A DNA stretch of 64,000 nt from Sebastes aleutianus (lineage: Eukaryota > Chordata > Actinopteri > Perciformes > Sebastidae), in assembly GCA_916700875.1 (NCBI GenBank), contig CAKAKS010000031.1, forward strand, positions 21,067,380 to 21,131,379, written 5' to 3'. Positions 44,200 through 54,842 of the stretch are shown here, one piece after another (within the stretch, counting starts at the first letter, position 1; each line of letters starts with the position of its first letter). Under the pieces are notes generated by a model, which worked only from the letters and a program-made list of their open reading frames with translations, was not told the origin of the DNA and ran no database searches. The position numbers and the translations under genes are program-made.

Positions 44200-44574
44200 A
44201 GGTGTGTGCCTGAAAGCAGTGCTACTGATGGAAGATGTCTTGAAAGCGGTTGGCAAACCGTGAGGAATGTGAAAAAGCTCATCTATGCTTCACGGATGAA
44301 TAAGGCCTTGGTGGTACTTCTTAAGAAAGAAAGTTTGGTTATCAAGGTGATAGCTAGTGGCGTCTGGGTAAAGGTAGTGTTGGTACCCGTGTTCCTGCTG
44401 TCTGCACCTGCTACGAGAGTTGTTGTGTCCAATGTTCCCCGGTTTATTAAAAACAATGTTTTGACGTGCGAACTCTCTCGTTTTGGGATGTTTGCAAGTG
44501 GATTTAAAGCGATCGCTCTTGGGTGTTTGGACCCAGGGTTGAAGCATGTTTTAGCACTTCGTAGGCACAGCTGA
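44200..44574 (+). pseudogene. LINE ORF1-type fragment (RNA-binding/gag-like)
   Basis: The last ~125 codons of the long frame ending at 44574 show VRNVKKLIYASRMNKALVV, RVVVSNVPRFIKNNVLTCE and LSRFGMFASGFKAIALGC, then LKHVLALRRHS. The pattern V-x-NVP-FI-x(2)-VL-ELSRFG-FASG-K-I-LGC-D-LKHV-x-x-RR is the one I remember from ORF1-like proteins of Tx1/L1-type fish LINEs. The frame ends early, right after RRHS, and the zinc-knuckle region and ORF2 do not follow. The first ~40 codons of the open frame (44077-44199) come from the hairpin and GGAACGGA repeat and are not protein. This is therefore a truncated relic. Confidence 0.55.
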
Positions 44575-44784
44575 AGTTAGGAGGGTGCTGGGAGGGCTAG
44601 GACATAGCATAAGAGGAATTGAGGATGAGCTGGTAGGTCAGAACAGAGTAGGAATGCATTGCAAAGACCAAATGCTTGCTGGAGGCAAAAGAAGAAATCG
44701 GGGAAACATCGGGATGCATTAGCGTTAACACTGCAAAAGATATGTGGTCAAATGTGTCCGAGACCACCTCGGCAAGTGGTTTGA
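44575..44784. other. Probable LINE relic flank
   Basis: Purine-leaning sequence after the ORF1 fragment, perhaps the decayed continuation. Not resolvable by eye. Confidence 0.3.
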
Positions 44785-44960
44785 GTAGAATAGAATAGAA
44801 AGCTTTATTGTCATTGTATTAAATACAACGAGATTCTCAGTTGCCACTCCTGGTGATCGGATCACAATGCGTCTTGGTCGTTGTTTACACTTGTATTTAG
44901 CGCTGTCCACTTGTGATCCGATCGTCCATGTTAATGCCGGGTGTAAACAGGGTTTAAGTG
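44785..44960. mobile_element. Interspersed repeat (GAATAGAATAGAAAGC type) and GTAAAC block
   Basis: TAGAATAGAATAGAAAGCTT then TATTGTCATTGTATTAAATA is a retroposon tail sequence (reverse orientation) common in fish. TTAATGCCGGGTGTAAACAG follows, related to 15330-15455. Confidence 0.45.
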
Positions 44961-45385
44961 GCTTGAACGTGGCTTTGTAACAGATACAGTACTTTACACG
45001 TAGAGTCATAAACATGCAGCTTGGGAAACCAGTAGTTTTTCACACAGAGAGGGCCCTTGAGGCATGTCAGCTCATCAAGGAGGGTCCATAAAGGTTTAGA
45101 ACCGCTGGTTTAGACTGCCATCCTTTGGCTCCACGGCTCTGTGGGTCCAGTGAGTTAAATATTCAATAAGTAGAACACGAAGATGGAACACATTTTCATC
45201 TTGCTAAAACCGACTTTCTATACCGACTTCAATGAGCTCTCACTTTACTGTGGAAGCAACGCTGTGTCTGTGTGTATGTGTGTGCACGTGACAGAAAGAG
45301 AGAAAAGAAGCCTGTAGCGTGGTTGTGTGTTTGTCCATTAACAGCTAATAGCAGCTCTGTTTCCCCATTATCACTAATGGATGGA
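44961..45385. other. Intergenic, nothing recognised
   Basis: Possible hAT-end remnant (GTTTAGAACCGCTGGTTTAG at ~45094). No gene is seen. Confidence 0.35.
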
Positions 45386-45391
45386 ACTCTC

Positions 45392-45498
45392 TGGACACAC
45401 ACACACACACACACATACACACATATACGCTGTCTGCCGGGACCATTACTTACTCTCTCATTCCCATGCTGTCAAAATTAGCCATGCAACATAAAAAA

Positions 45499-45529
<31 letters not shown>

Positions 45530-45530
45530 G
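45392..45530. repeat. Two (CA)n microsatellites
   Basis: CA runs at 45395-45422 and 45502-45530. Confidence 0.92.
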
Positions 45531-45732
45531 CTCTCTAAACGTCTCAGTGGACAGGAAGTGAGGGCGTTAGGGCAAACACGGAAGTGTTTCCCGCGGCAAC
45601 CAAAGAGCTTCGTGTCTGGCCCGCTTGTCTCACTTCGCCTGTAAACTGTGTTTGTGCGTGTGTATGTGTGTGTGTGATGTAATGATGAGATGCAGTCGGG
45701 GGAATCCAAAGTGCCTGTTGACTGTTTTAATT

Positions 45733-46158
45733 GTCTTCTCACCTCCCTTCCCTCCGTCATCCCTCCATCCCCCCTTCTCCTTCTCTATCTCTCTCTCCTC
45801 CCTTTGCTCTGTCCACCCTTTCATCTTTCCTTTCCTTCCTCCCTCGTTCTCTCTTTTTCTCTTCTTTCCTTCTTCACATTCATCTTTCATATCGTTACCT
45901 CCTCCATGAATCCTTTCCTTCCTTCCTGTTGCTCACCTTTTCCCTCCACACCTTCCGTCCTTACACCAACCTGCCTTTCTCACCTCTATCTTTCCTCCTT
46001 TCTGTTCTCCCTCACCCATTCCTACTTCACCCCTACATCTATCCTTTCCTTCGTCAGCCTCCTATTGCCTTCCTCCATCTCTCCTTTCTATCCTCCATCA
46101 TTCATGTCCTCCTTCCTTTATCTCTGCTTCACTTCCTCCATCCATCCCTGCTTTCCTT
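45733..46158. repeat. Polypyrimidine tract (~425 bp)
   Basis: Plus strand almost all C and T (TTCCTCC, CCTTCC, TCCATC units). Frames of 156-173 residues here are artefacts. Confidence 0.93.
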
Positions 46159-46374
46159 ACAATGTATGTCCACCAGGTCCAGCAAGGACACTGGGGTGTG
46201 ATGACGTTTAGTAGTCTCATTTAGCCACTTGTTAGCAATCGCCTTTTTTAATACACATTAAGGCTTCAAAATTAACAAGTGGGATATTTACTGACGTATT
46301 TTTGTCGTAGAAAAAAATATACCTTATTTCAGGCATCTAACTAAAAACCATTGACTTCCAGACAAGGGAACCAG

Positions 46375-46888
46375 AAGTGCTAAAATGCTAACTCATTTCC
46401 GGGTTATAGGACTCATTCCTGTAGCACTCTATATCATCGTTGTTTCAGATGTCAATACGGATACGTTTGTTTTGATGTGTGATAAAGTCTCAATGAAACG
46501 ACCAAAACCAAGCAACAAACAAACACATGACCAGGAGACCACATTTCGTAGCCATGCTGACTTATTTTGTCACGTCAGTCGTTAGTTACGTGACTTGTTA
46601 GTATCGTCAGTCCTGTGAGTCACGTGAGTTGCTAATCAGTGAAGTTAACGTCAACCACGACCGTTTCCTAACCCTAACTAAGTGGTTGTGTTGCCTAAGC
46701 CTAACATCCTGTGAAAACGGAAGTTTATGTTGAAAGGACACTATGCATGTAACAAGCGTATATTGACACGCCGCCCCTGGTCTGTCCAAAAGTAACGCAA
46801 GAGGAACACCCTGTGCGTTGGTCTCCGATGCCGAGGGGCATTGACCAAGCGGCCGTATGTGACGAGTTGTGAGTGAGAATGTGTTGAT
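46375..46888. mobile_element. MITE family A, large copy
   Basis: CCTAACCCTAACTAAGTGGT, GTGTTGCCTAAGCCTAACAT, GAAGTTTATGTTGAAAGGAC and the terminus GATGCCGAGGGGCATTGACC to GAGTGAGAATGTGTTG. The left terminus is not clear. Confidence 0.65.
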
Positions 46889-46989
46889 TTTTCATGTTTT
46901 AGTACGGAGACTTTTTTGTCAGTCCTCATCTCAAATCTCCATCTGTTTGTCTCACGCTCCTCCTCTCTCCTTCCTGTCTCCTCTAACCC

Positions 46990-46990
<1 letters not shown>

Positions 46991-47051
<61 letters not shown>

Positions 47052-47063
47052 CACTCACACAAA

Positions 47064-47117
<54 letters not shown>
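46991..47117. repeat. Long (CA)n microsatellite
   Basis: About 125 bp of CA with CG and TC interruptions near the middle. His-Thr frames are artefacts. Confidence 0.96.
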
Positions 47118-47119
<2 letters not shown>

Positions 47120-47195
47120 GTTCTTCCAGTCCACTGCTCCTCTCTGTCCAATCAATGCAATATTAATGAGCCACAGCCCTGCTGGCTACACAGGG

Positions 47196-47433
47196 AACTG
47201 TGTGTGTGTGTGTGTGTGTGTAACCAACGATATCTGTACATATTTCATCTGCATTCATGTGTGTGTCATCTGTGCATCTTCATCACATATGTGTTTTTCT
47301 GTGCATGTGTTAATGTGTTTGTGTGAGAATGTATGTTTAAGTGAGTGCGTGTGTGGGTGTGTGTGGGTGTGTTTGTGTTCCCCACAGCTAAAGGACAGGC
47401 CTAAGGCTAAAGCTCAGTCAGTGTCAAGGTCAA

Positions 47434-47464
<31 letters not shown>

Positions 47465-47470
47465 CACTTG
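47196..47470. repeat. Scattered (GT)n and (CA)n runs
   Basis: GT at 47200-47221 and 47343-47372, and CA at 47431-47467. Confidence 0.8.
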
Positions 47471-48089
47471 TCATCTGGTCCTTTAAGCTCTTTGTGACCA
47501 AACTGGTCAAAAAACTACAAAAACGTTGTTTACACAGTTTGATCAATGCATAATTTTAACAGAAATTGCAATTTCATGCAAGCATAAATACTCAAATTTA
47601 AATAAACAATGAGTATATAGTATATAGTACAATGAGGTATCATTTTATTCATCATCAAATCATTTTCTGAAATTATAGCTTTTTAATATCTTCAACGTTT
47701 CTCGTGCTAGTGTAGCCAGATAAAGTATCAGACCACCTGTTAAAAGGCACCACAATACAGGAGGAAGACCCTCATTTAGGTTGTCCCAACCTCACCTTTT
47801 CAATACTTCCTACACTCATGGTAGTATGTGGCACTCAATGCAGTTTTCTGATACACCTATGCACGTTTCACATTTATACATTTTTAATCAACATTCATTT
47901 TAAGTTACGTGAAACCTTCACTTTAAGATTGAGATTTTTTCCACCACCATCCATCACTATCATTTCAGGCTGGTCTCTATCATACACTGTTGGAACTCTA
48001 CCTTCGAAAAGTAATGCACTGTAATTTGTGTATATCCCACAAAATCAATTTGTGTGTAATTAACGTAATCGTGAACCAGAAAAATATAA
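47471..48089. other. Intergenic, nothing recognised
   Basis: AT-rich. No gene or repeat. Confidence 0.4.
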
Positions 48090-48420
48090 AGAGCGGTGAA
48101 CGCCGCCTTTCGGTTGCCGACTTTCAACCAGGAGACCGGCGTTCGTGTCATGTGTGAAACCAGAAGTCAACGTTCATTTATTAGTCATGTATGTCATGTA
48201 CTTAAGTAATGCCACTTCTGGAGTTATTTTAAGCCAAACTACGATCTTTTCCCAAACCTAACTGAGTAGTTTTGTTGCCTAAACCTAACCAAGTTGATCT
48301 TTTCCTAAACCTAACTGAGTAGTTTTGTTGCCTAAACATAAGGAAGCTGTTTCCTGTGGAGACGGAAGTTTATTTTGAAGAGACTGTATGCATGTAAGAA
48401 TGGAAACTGACACGTGTTGC
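48090..48420. mobile_element. MITE family A with an internal duplication
   Basis: GACTTTCAACCAGGAGACCG, then two tandem copies of TTTTCCCAAACCTAACTGAG / TTTTGTTGCCTAAAC, then TATTTTGAAGAGACTGTATG and GTGTTGCTGGACATTCGTAG. Confidence 0.65.
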
Positions 48421-48562
48421 TGGACATTCGTAGGAAAACGAACAAAAAAGGAGGAACAACTTAAAATAATATAAGAATAATAAGAATAAAAGAAACATAG
48501 AATAATAAAGAAGTATTTCTTCTCTTTATTTCCCTCCATTGTTCCCTCTCTCTCCGCTGTAA

Positions 48563-48766
48563 TCACAGGCCTCTCTCTCTGAGCGTCCAGCTTTCTGTCC
48601 AGGCTCTGAGCGTATCGATCCGCCCGTTCTCACCAATCTTCAGCCTTAACCAGTCGATGCTCCTGCTGGTCACATCCTGCTCGCCGCCGTCTCTCCTGCT
48701 CGTCTTCCGGCTGTAATAGACCTGAGGAATCTGGCCTGGAGGCGATTTACCGTCGTCAGGTGACAA
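48563..48766 (-). other. Protein-like reading frame, not recognised
   Basis: The minus-strand frame includes QVYYSRKTSRRDGGEQDVTS then RSIDWLRLKIGENGRIDTL. It is GC-balanced and not repetitive, so it looks more protein-like than other frames here. An acceptor-like CCTCAG and a donor-like TTG|GTGAGA would fit an internal exon of about 90 nt, but no partner exons were found within a few kb on the same strand. I do not recognise the family. It may instead be part of a conserved non-coding element, since the neighbouring DNA (48790-49060) is also repeat-free. Confidence 0.2.
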
Positions 48767-48844
48767 CCTCGCTTCTCCATGATGCGTCTGCTGCAGACGG
48801 GGGGGTTTGTTATTTGTTATTGTTTGTTGTTAGTTTTGTCGTTT

Positions 48845-49060
48845 GTTACTCGCGCTCGCTCTGAGGTGAAATTACAGACTGATGTGAGTGTATTTCAGAC
48901 GTGGTGGCATCGCAGAATTGACATTTGCCATTTAGCAGAGTGAAAATAAATCTTTCCTTCCCTCGCTTCCACTCTTTGTCCGAAGGATTTTCAATTTCAG
49001 AGGCGTAAACCTGCTGCACCACGGTGTTTCTCACCAAAAGTTTCTAATACTGCAATTTCT
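48845..49060. promoter_or_regulatory. Candidate conserved non-coding element
   Basis: Repeat-free, including TTGACATTTGCCATTTAGCA and GTGAAAATAAATCTTTCC, then TTTGTCCGAAGGATTTTCAA. No credible coding frame. Inference only. Confidence 0.3.
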
Positions 49061-49134
49061 TCAGTTTGAATCAATCAAAAAGTGCGTGTGCAGAGCAGCT
49101 TTAAGGGTGAAAAGCTCTTTAATAGACTATATGC

Positions 49135-49215
49135 AGCTTTTAAGGGGACATATAATGAAAAACTACTGCACATACATTTGGGTATCTGGAGTGCCTACCC
49201 ATCCGCAAACTGTGA
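49135..49215. mobile_element. TTAA-type MITE end (fragment)
   Basis: TTTTAAGGGGACATATAATG followed by AAAAACTAC resembles the right end of the element at 61432-61665. Confidence 0.35.
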
Positions 49216-49309
49216 AATAATGCTGCGTTCCAATTAGCTCGGAAATCATAATTCGCTCACACACATTTGCTGCCGCTCTCTCTCTCTCTTGCTTCACCAC
49301 TCACTTCCC

Positions 49310-49600
49310 ACGTAAACACACTCTACACTTTCATCCAGGAAACCGCTCTTTGTGTCTCATGCGTTAAGTTTCACTTTCACTTTACAATCAGCTGATCGTT
49401 CTTATTCCGTGTTCACAACGTTCAAAGTCATTTTCACTGTACAAACGTAGTAGTTTTAAGCCCAACCATATAGTTCTTTCCATAACCTAACTAAGTGGTT
49501 TTGTTGCCTGAACCTAAAGTGACGGCAAGGGTAACTATAGTGGTTGTGACGTCAAGGGGCGTGACAAAGCGGCAGTATGTGATGGGTTGGCTTGAGAACA
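49310..49600. mobile_element. MITE family A, partial
   Basis: TTTCATCCAGGAAACCGCTC, TTTTAAGCCCAACCATATAG, CCATAACCTAACTAAGTGGT and GTGACAAAGCGGCAGTATGT in family order. Confidence 0.6.
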
Positions 49601-49639
49601 TTTCATTTGTATTATGTACATGTTTAGCACTTTGGTCAA

Positions 49640-49692
49640 CTGCGGTTGTTTTTTCAACGTGCTATATAAATAAAGTTTGACTTGACTTGAGA
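49640..49692 (+). mobile_element. Retroposon 3' tail fragment
   Basis: GCTATATAAATAAAGTTTGA then CTTGACTTGAG, a tail typical of fish LINE/SINE copies. Confidence 0.4.
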
Positions 49693-49825
49693 ACATGTTG
49701 CCCTATCCCAACAATATCCAAGAAAGGAATTGGACATTTCCTAGAAAGAGCTTTGCGCGTGCATCATTGAACAGAAGACAATTTGACATGTCATAGGAAA
49801 AGCACAGTATACAATACCTTATATT

Positions 49826-50022
49826 AGCATATTGTAATTCAAGTGGTCTGAGAGAAAACTAGACTTTGGCCAATCACAGGTCATTTCAGAAAGAGAGCGT
49901 TCCTATTGGCTGTTCATTCAACTGAGGCAGCTGTCAATCACTCGCGTAATCCGATCGAACGGTCAAACTAGACAGCGCTGATCAAATATGAATTAATATT
50001 CTGTTACCCTAATGCCTACTTA
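49826..50022. mobile_element. MITE family M, truncated copy 3
   Basis: Shares AGCATATTGTAATTCAAGTG, GCGTTCCTATTGGCTGTTC, CAGCTGTCAATCACTCGCG and TATGAATTAATATTCTGTTA with copies 1 and 2. Both ends are missing. Confidence 0.65.
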
Positions 50023-50189
50023 AATACATACATGAAGGTTACTGATACTGAAAGTGTTTAATTTCCTGCAAACAGGCCATTTCAGAGCTGGATCAGCCTT
50101 CAAAACATGATGAATACAAACTGAAACAAGACTTTACCAACAACTGTAAACTGGAGTTACAAGGTTTCCATCCTCATTTATTTTCCCAT

Positions 50190-50560
50190 AATATGGATCA
50201 CAGGCTGCAGACTAACAGCTGTCAATCATCTGGGGCCGTGATTATGAGCAGCAGCTCCGACACACAGAGCGGATGCTACGCCACTAAACCAATTCATCTC
50301 CTATCAGCGGCTCATAAACAATCCATCAATAACCTCACTGAGATCATCTGTGTCCAGAATGAGTTCACAACAACTCACGCGTTGTTAGTGAGTCATTTTA
50401 TCGACACGCGCAGGAATAAAATATTTATCATCGAGCAGCTCTTGGTTTGGAAACGTGATCAATCGTTTCGTCCGCTGGTGTACAAATTACGGCGGTTAAG
50501 AGCGGCATCGCGCCGACGCTTGTTCAAGGCAGCAAATGCAAGAACGTATTGATCTCATTC
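50190..50560. promoter_or_regulatory. Candidate conserved non-coding element (~370 bp)
   Basis: The longest clearly unique, GC-balanced block in the right half, with GGGGCCGTGATTATGAGCAG, TCATAAACAATCCATCAATA, GTGAGTCATTTTATCGACAC and AATTACGGCGGTTAAGAGCG. A 119-codon plus-strand frame covers it, but it shows no domain and I do not recognise it. An enhancer is favoured over an exon. Confidence 0.35.
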
Positions 50561-50734
50561 TTCAAACCGAGCGTAAAACTGACGTGAACACGAAGACATA
50601 AAATATGAAGAATGAAAATATTGAAAATAATAATAGAATTTAAAGCTAGGCTTGGTAATGTTCTTCAAAAACAGTTTCTGTTATATTTGTTGTCATTACA
50701 TCCCGACAGCAATCAAAAAAATTAAAAGCAATGC

Positions 50735-50900
50735 ATAAAGCATAAAGCAAGCATATTTTTCCACTGACATGTTGATAAGAGTATTAAATACTTGACAAAT
50801 CTCCCTGTAAGGTACATTTTGAACAGATAAAAAATGTGTGATTAATCGTGATTAACTATGGACAATCATGCGCTTAATCACGATGAAATATATTAATCAA
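50735..50900 (+). mobile_element. hAT-like family B element, 3' end fragment
   Basis: TTGATAAGAGTATTAAATAC, TTGACAAATCTCCCTGTAAG and GTGTGATTAATCGTGATTAA match the second half of family B. It runs directly into a GATA repeat in place of its terminus. Confidence 0.7.
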
Positions 50901-50904
50901 TTGA

Positions 50905-51051
<147 letters not shown>

Positions 51052-51156
51052 AATATGTTATTTTAACATATTTTGTAAGTGTAAGTGTATCTGAAATTCG
51101 TTAAGCTACATACGTCTGTGTGTGTATGTTTCTAAGCTCATCGGCCTCGGAGTCAA

Positions 51157-51183
51157 ACACACACACACACACACACACACACA
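51157..51183. repeat. (CA)n microsatellite
   Basis: Short CA run. Confidence 0.9.
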
Positions 51184-51292
51184 TTGCTGTCTATTTAGAC
51201 GGTCCCGCCTCCACACGTGTCCTCTGGCCCTCTGGGGTTGTGACCTCTGACCCCTGCTCAGCTCATCACAATGTCACCACATCCCTCATCCC

Positions 51293-51296
<4 letters not shown>

Positions 51297-51383
<87 letters not shown>

Positions 51384-51405
51384 GTGTATGTGTGTGTGTG
51401 TGTGG
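51297..51405. repeat. Long (GT)n microsatellite
   Basis: About 110 bp of GT with CG and TA interruptions near the end. Confidence 0.96.
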
Positions 51406-51570
51406 GTGGAAGGCGGAGTTCCTGGAAACAACCCATCTGTCCCTTGTAGGACACACAGATGTTTGTATCCAATGTTTGTGTCTATCCCTGTGAGGACCCT
51501 CATTGACATAATAGCATCTAACCTTGATCTAAACCTGACTCTAACCATATCCCTTTTTTTTTTTTTTTAA

Positions 51571-52577
51571 TTGTGAAAAAAAGTCATAGTATAGCATGTC
51601 GAAAAATTTAATGAAAAAAAGTCATAGTATAGTATGTCGAAAAATGTTGTGAAAAGAAGTCATAGTATAGTATAACAAAAAATGTCATGAAAAAAATCAG
51701 ATAGTTTAGAATGTCAAAAAATGTTTTGAAAAGAGTCATAGTATAGTATGTCAAAAATTGTGAAAAAAAGTCATAGTATTGTATGTCGAAATATTTTGTG
51801 AAAAAAAGTCATGAATATATGTCGAAAAATTTCATGAAAATAAGTCATAGTATGTCGAAACATTTTGTGAAAAAAGTCATGTCATATGTCGAAAAATTTC
51901 ACGAAAAAAGTCATAGTATAGTTTGTCGAAAAATTGGATGAAATAAAATTGATGAAAAAAAGTCATATAGTCATATAGTATGTCGAAAACGTTTGTGAAA
52001 AAAAGTCATAGTATAGTATGTCGAAAATTTCAAGAAAAAAAATCATAGTATAGTTTGTCGAAAAATTGGATGAAATAAAATTGGATGAAAAAAAGTCATA
52101 GTATAGTATGTCAGAAAATTTTGTGAAAAAAAGTCATAGAATAGTATGTAGAAAATTTCACGAAAAAAGTCATAATATAGTTTGTCGAAAAATTGGATGA
52201 AATAAAATTGGATGAAAAAAAGTCATAGTATAGCATGTTGAAAAATGTTGTCCAATTTTATTTCATCCAATTTTTCGACATACTATACTATGACTTTTTT
52301 CATGAAATTTTTCGACATGACTTTGACTATGACTTTTTTCATGACATTTTTCAACATACTTTACTATGACTTTTTTTATATACTGTATCGTATGTTGAAA
52401 AAAGTGATAAAAAAGTCATATCATAGTTTGTTGAAAAAAGCGGTAAGAAAGTGATAATATAGTATGTCAAAAATAGTGATAAAAAAAGTCATAGTATAGT
52501 GTGTCCTGAAAAGTCATATTATAGTATGTCCAAAAAAGTGAAAAAAAAGTCATAGTGTTGTACGTTGAAAAAAGTGT
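51571..52577. repeat. Satellite-like tandem array (GTCATAGTATAGTATGTCGA)n with strand switch
   Basis: Degenerate ~32-40 bp units of GTCATAGTATAGTATGTCGA plus AAAATTT(T)GTGAAAAAAA. From about 52251 to 52375 the unit is in the opposite orientation (TTTCGACATACTATACTATG, ACTTTTTTCATG), then it returns to the first orientation. The array makes an internal inverted repeat and ends next to the inverted-repeat arm at 52591. Confidence 0.9.
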
Positions 52578-52590
52578 TTTTTTCACAGCT

Positions 52591-53010
52591 GTGATTTGAA
52601 TTCAGATTTCAGATGAAAATTTCTCACCGCAGTCTACTTGCAGATCTTTATCCCTACAAGCAGTTTTAAGTAGTCCACTTATCCTGCCGCATCTTTCCTC
52701 AGAGCCTCCTGACAGCAGCAGCACATTTCAACATCAGAGCCTTCAACCTGCTAAGTTCCCTTTAATCCTGAGAAAGTATCCGCGCATACTTAAACGTGGG
52801 ACAAAGTACTCCGGTGTCGACGTTTAAAGAAAATACGAAGGAAAGTCGATGTTAAGTGCCGGGTGAAAAGGAGATCAAAAACACGACAATATGTGTGTTT
52901 AGCTCCGACAAGCTTGGAGTTTGTTGTTAAAATTAGTGAGGAAGAGAGCAGAGAGAAAGAGGAGGGAGGAGGTTTCGATTAGTTAAGAGCAGAAAGGCTG
53001 TGATTCTGAT
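52591..53010 (+). repeat. Long inverted repeat, left arm (~420 bp)
   Basis: Reverse complement of 54843-55276. The stretch 52702-52931 (230 bp) is identical to its partner. The rest differs at roughly a dozen positions and by an indel of about 12 bp in a purine run. Key blocks include CGCGCATACTTAAACGTGGG and GTACTCCGGTGTCGACGTTT. There is no coding frame and no match to the other repeat families in the window. Confidence 0.93.
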
Positions 53011-53859
53011 CACACCCACAGCTGACTAAAATATACAAAACCAACAGTTTGGTGCTTTAAAGCCCTGGACCACCAGGACGCCCTGATATAAGGGATTCAT
53101 GACATTCCCCTTAATTTACACCCTTAAGTCAAGCCCATATTTGAGGCAAATCTTTGAATAAATAAATGGTTGACAGGTTTTCAACATAAATTTAGGGATG
53201 TTTAAAGAGTAAAAAAAACACTTTGCAATTTACAAAACGACATTCCAGGTACTCCCTAATTTGTTTCATAAAAGCACCTCAACTTTTCATTTAAGGTGCT
53301 AATTCAGGCATTCATACCAAGCAATAAAGTATTTTTGATTTGATTGACATTTGATTTGATTTGGCTATCAGGACGGCCCTGAACTTGTTTTTCTCGGACG
53401 GTTCCTCTTTCTGATGGAGCCACAATGATGCTACGGCTGTAACAAGTAAAACATTTGCACATGACAAAAGTAAGAATATGAGCTGCAAAAGTAAAGCAGA
53501 GCAGCCGATAAACTTTTCTTTGCTTTCCTTATGATAAATAATGAGGTCATTCCACAGTCAGCCAGGAAGATAAAAAGTGCCTTGGCTCCTCCTCAGAAGG
53601 TTTGTGCTGCGCTCGATAGGAGAAAAGCCTTCACGCCGACTGATGAAAGGAATTAAGAGAAGCAGAGTGAAGGAACGCGGCCTAAATTTGCTGCATAAGT
53701 AATTTTTGATCAATATGTTACATTAGAAAGTTTGTTCTTTGAGGCTCTTATACCTTTCATCAAGAAAAGAGAGGAGTTCACCACTGTACAGGGCCAGAAC
53801 ACTGCAAAAAGTGACGAGGTACAGAGGGATGTTGTTTTAGGGAACATCACAGTCATTTA

Positions 53860-54240
53860 TTGACGATAGTGATCGCAGTGTACTCGTCACATACCGCTTC
53901 TTGGTATGTTGATTGTAACATGAAAGTGAAACTTAACGCACTGGACACGAACAGTGGTCCCCTGGATGAAAGCCTTGTTTTTGTTGGGTGTTCGTGTCCA
54001 GTGTGAAATCAAAAGTCAAAGTTGATTTATTTGAGACGTAACTTCCGTCCAACGTAACAGAGCGTTATTTTTAACCCAAACCACAACCTTTTCTTAAACC
54101 TAACTAAGTAGTTTTGTTGCCTAACCCTAACCAAGTCGATTTACTCCTAAACTAAGTAGTTTTATTTTGAAACGACTGGAGCGGAAATTGACAGGTGCGT
54201 CACGTGTTGCTGGACATTCGTAGGTAAACACATGAAAATG
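53860..54240. mobile_element. MITE family A, partial
   Basis: TTCTTAAACCTAACTAAGTA, GTTTTGTTGCCTAACCCTAA and GTGTTGCTGGACATTCGTAG in family order. It lies within the inverted-repeat spacer. Confidence 0.65.
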
Positions 54241-54479
54241 ACGTTGTTGAAAGTCGTGCTGAGAGTCAGTAACTGCGGTGAGACCGTGTTGTACAGTTTG
54301 AGAAGCTCTGCTCCAACCTCTGAATTACCGGCAGGTTTCAGTCAACCAATCCAATAAAAACATAAATTTATGTGCAATCCTCATCACTTCTTTGAGTGTA
54401 TTCAGATGATCTGAACATAGATCTCTGATCTCCTCACCTCGTTAAAACACCAAACACACATCATTCCCGCTCCAATCCC

Positions 54480-54720
54480 AGAAACCCCTGCGTCTTAACA
54501 GCCGTTAGTAACCTTAAGCCGGCTCTAAGCTGCAGCGCGGCTCGACGCTGAATTGATAATTGAAAAGTAAAGCGGCGGCGATTAATTTTTGACAGCGTTG
54601 TGGTTTTAAAGACGGCGGCCCCTCCTCGAGCTGCGGGCCCCAGACTCCTGCGGTTGATGTGAGAAACCCCGGTGAATCAAAGCTCCGGCTGGGCTCTCGA
54701 GGGTTTCTATCTCTCCGTCT
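54480..54720. promoter_or_regulatory. Candidate conserved non-coding element
   Basis: GC-balanced and repeat-free, with GAATTGATAATTGAAAAGTA and GGCGGCGATTAATTTTTGAC. It lies beside the right inverted-repeat arm. Homeodomain-like TAAT cores are clustered. Inference only. Confidence 0.3.
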
Positions 54721-54842
54721 CTCCATCCTTCCATCCCTCCTTCGCTCTGCCGGGTTTTAATGCCTACCTGAGGGACTGAAGGGGAGGAAAGCGAGGGGAA
54801 GCCGAGGTTCTCTGACTCCACGTCGATACTTTCTCTCTCCAG

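Larger units (their letters stand above)
53011..54842. other. Spacer between the inverted repeats
   Basis: 1.83 kb. It includes a GATTTGATT-type tail (53335-53365), a repeat-free block 53510-53700, a family A copy, and a GC-balanced block 54480-54720. No gene is recognised: the minus-strand frames at 54514-54821 are unconvincing. Confidence 0.5.

Noticed and set aside
45690..46211. 156- and 173-residue plus-strand frames
   Set aside because: Translation of a polypyrimidine tract in several frames at once.
46869..47486. 205-residue plus-strand frame
   Set aside because: Mostly His-Thr repeats from (CA)n.
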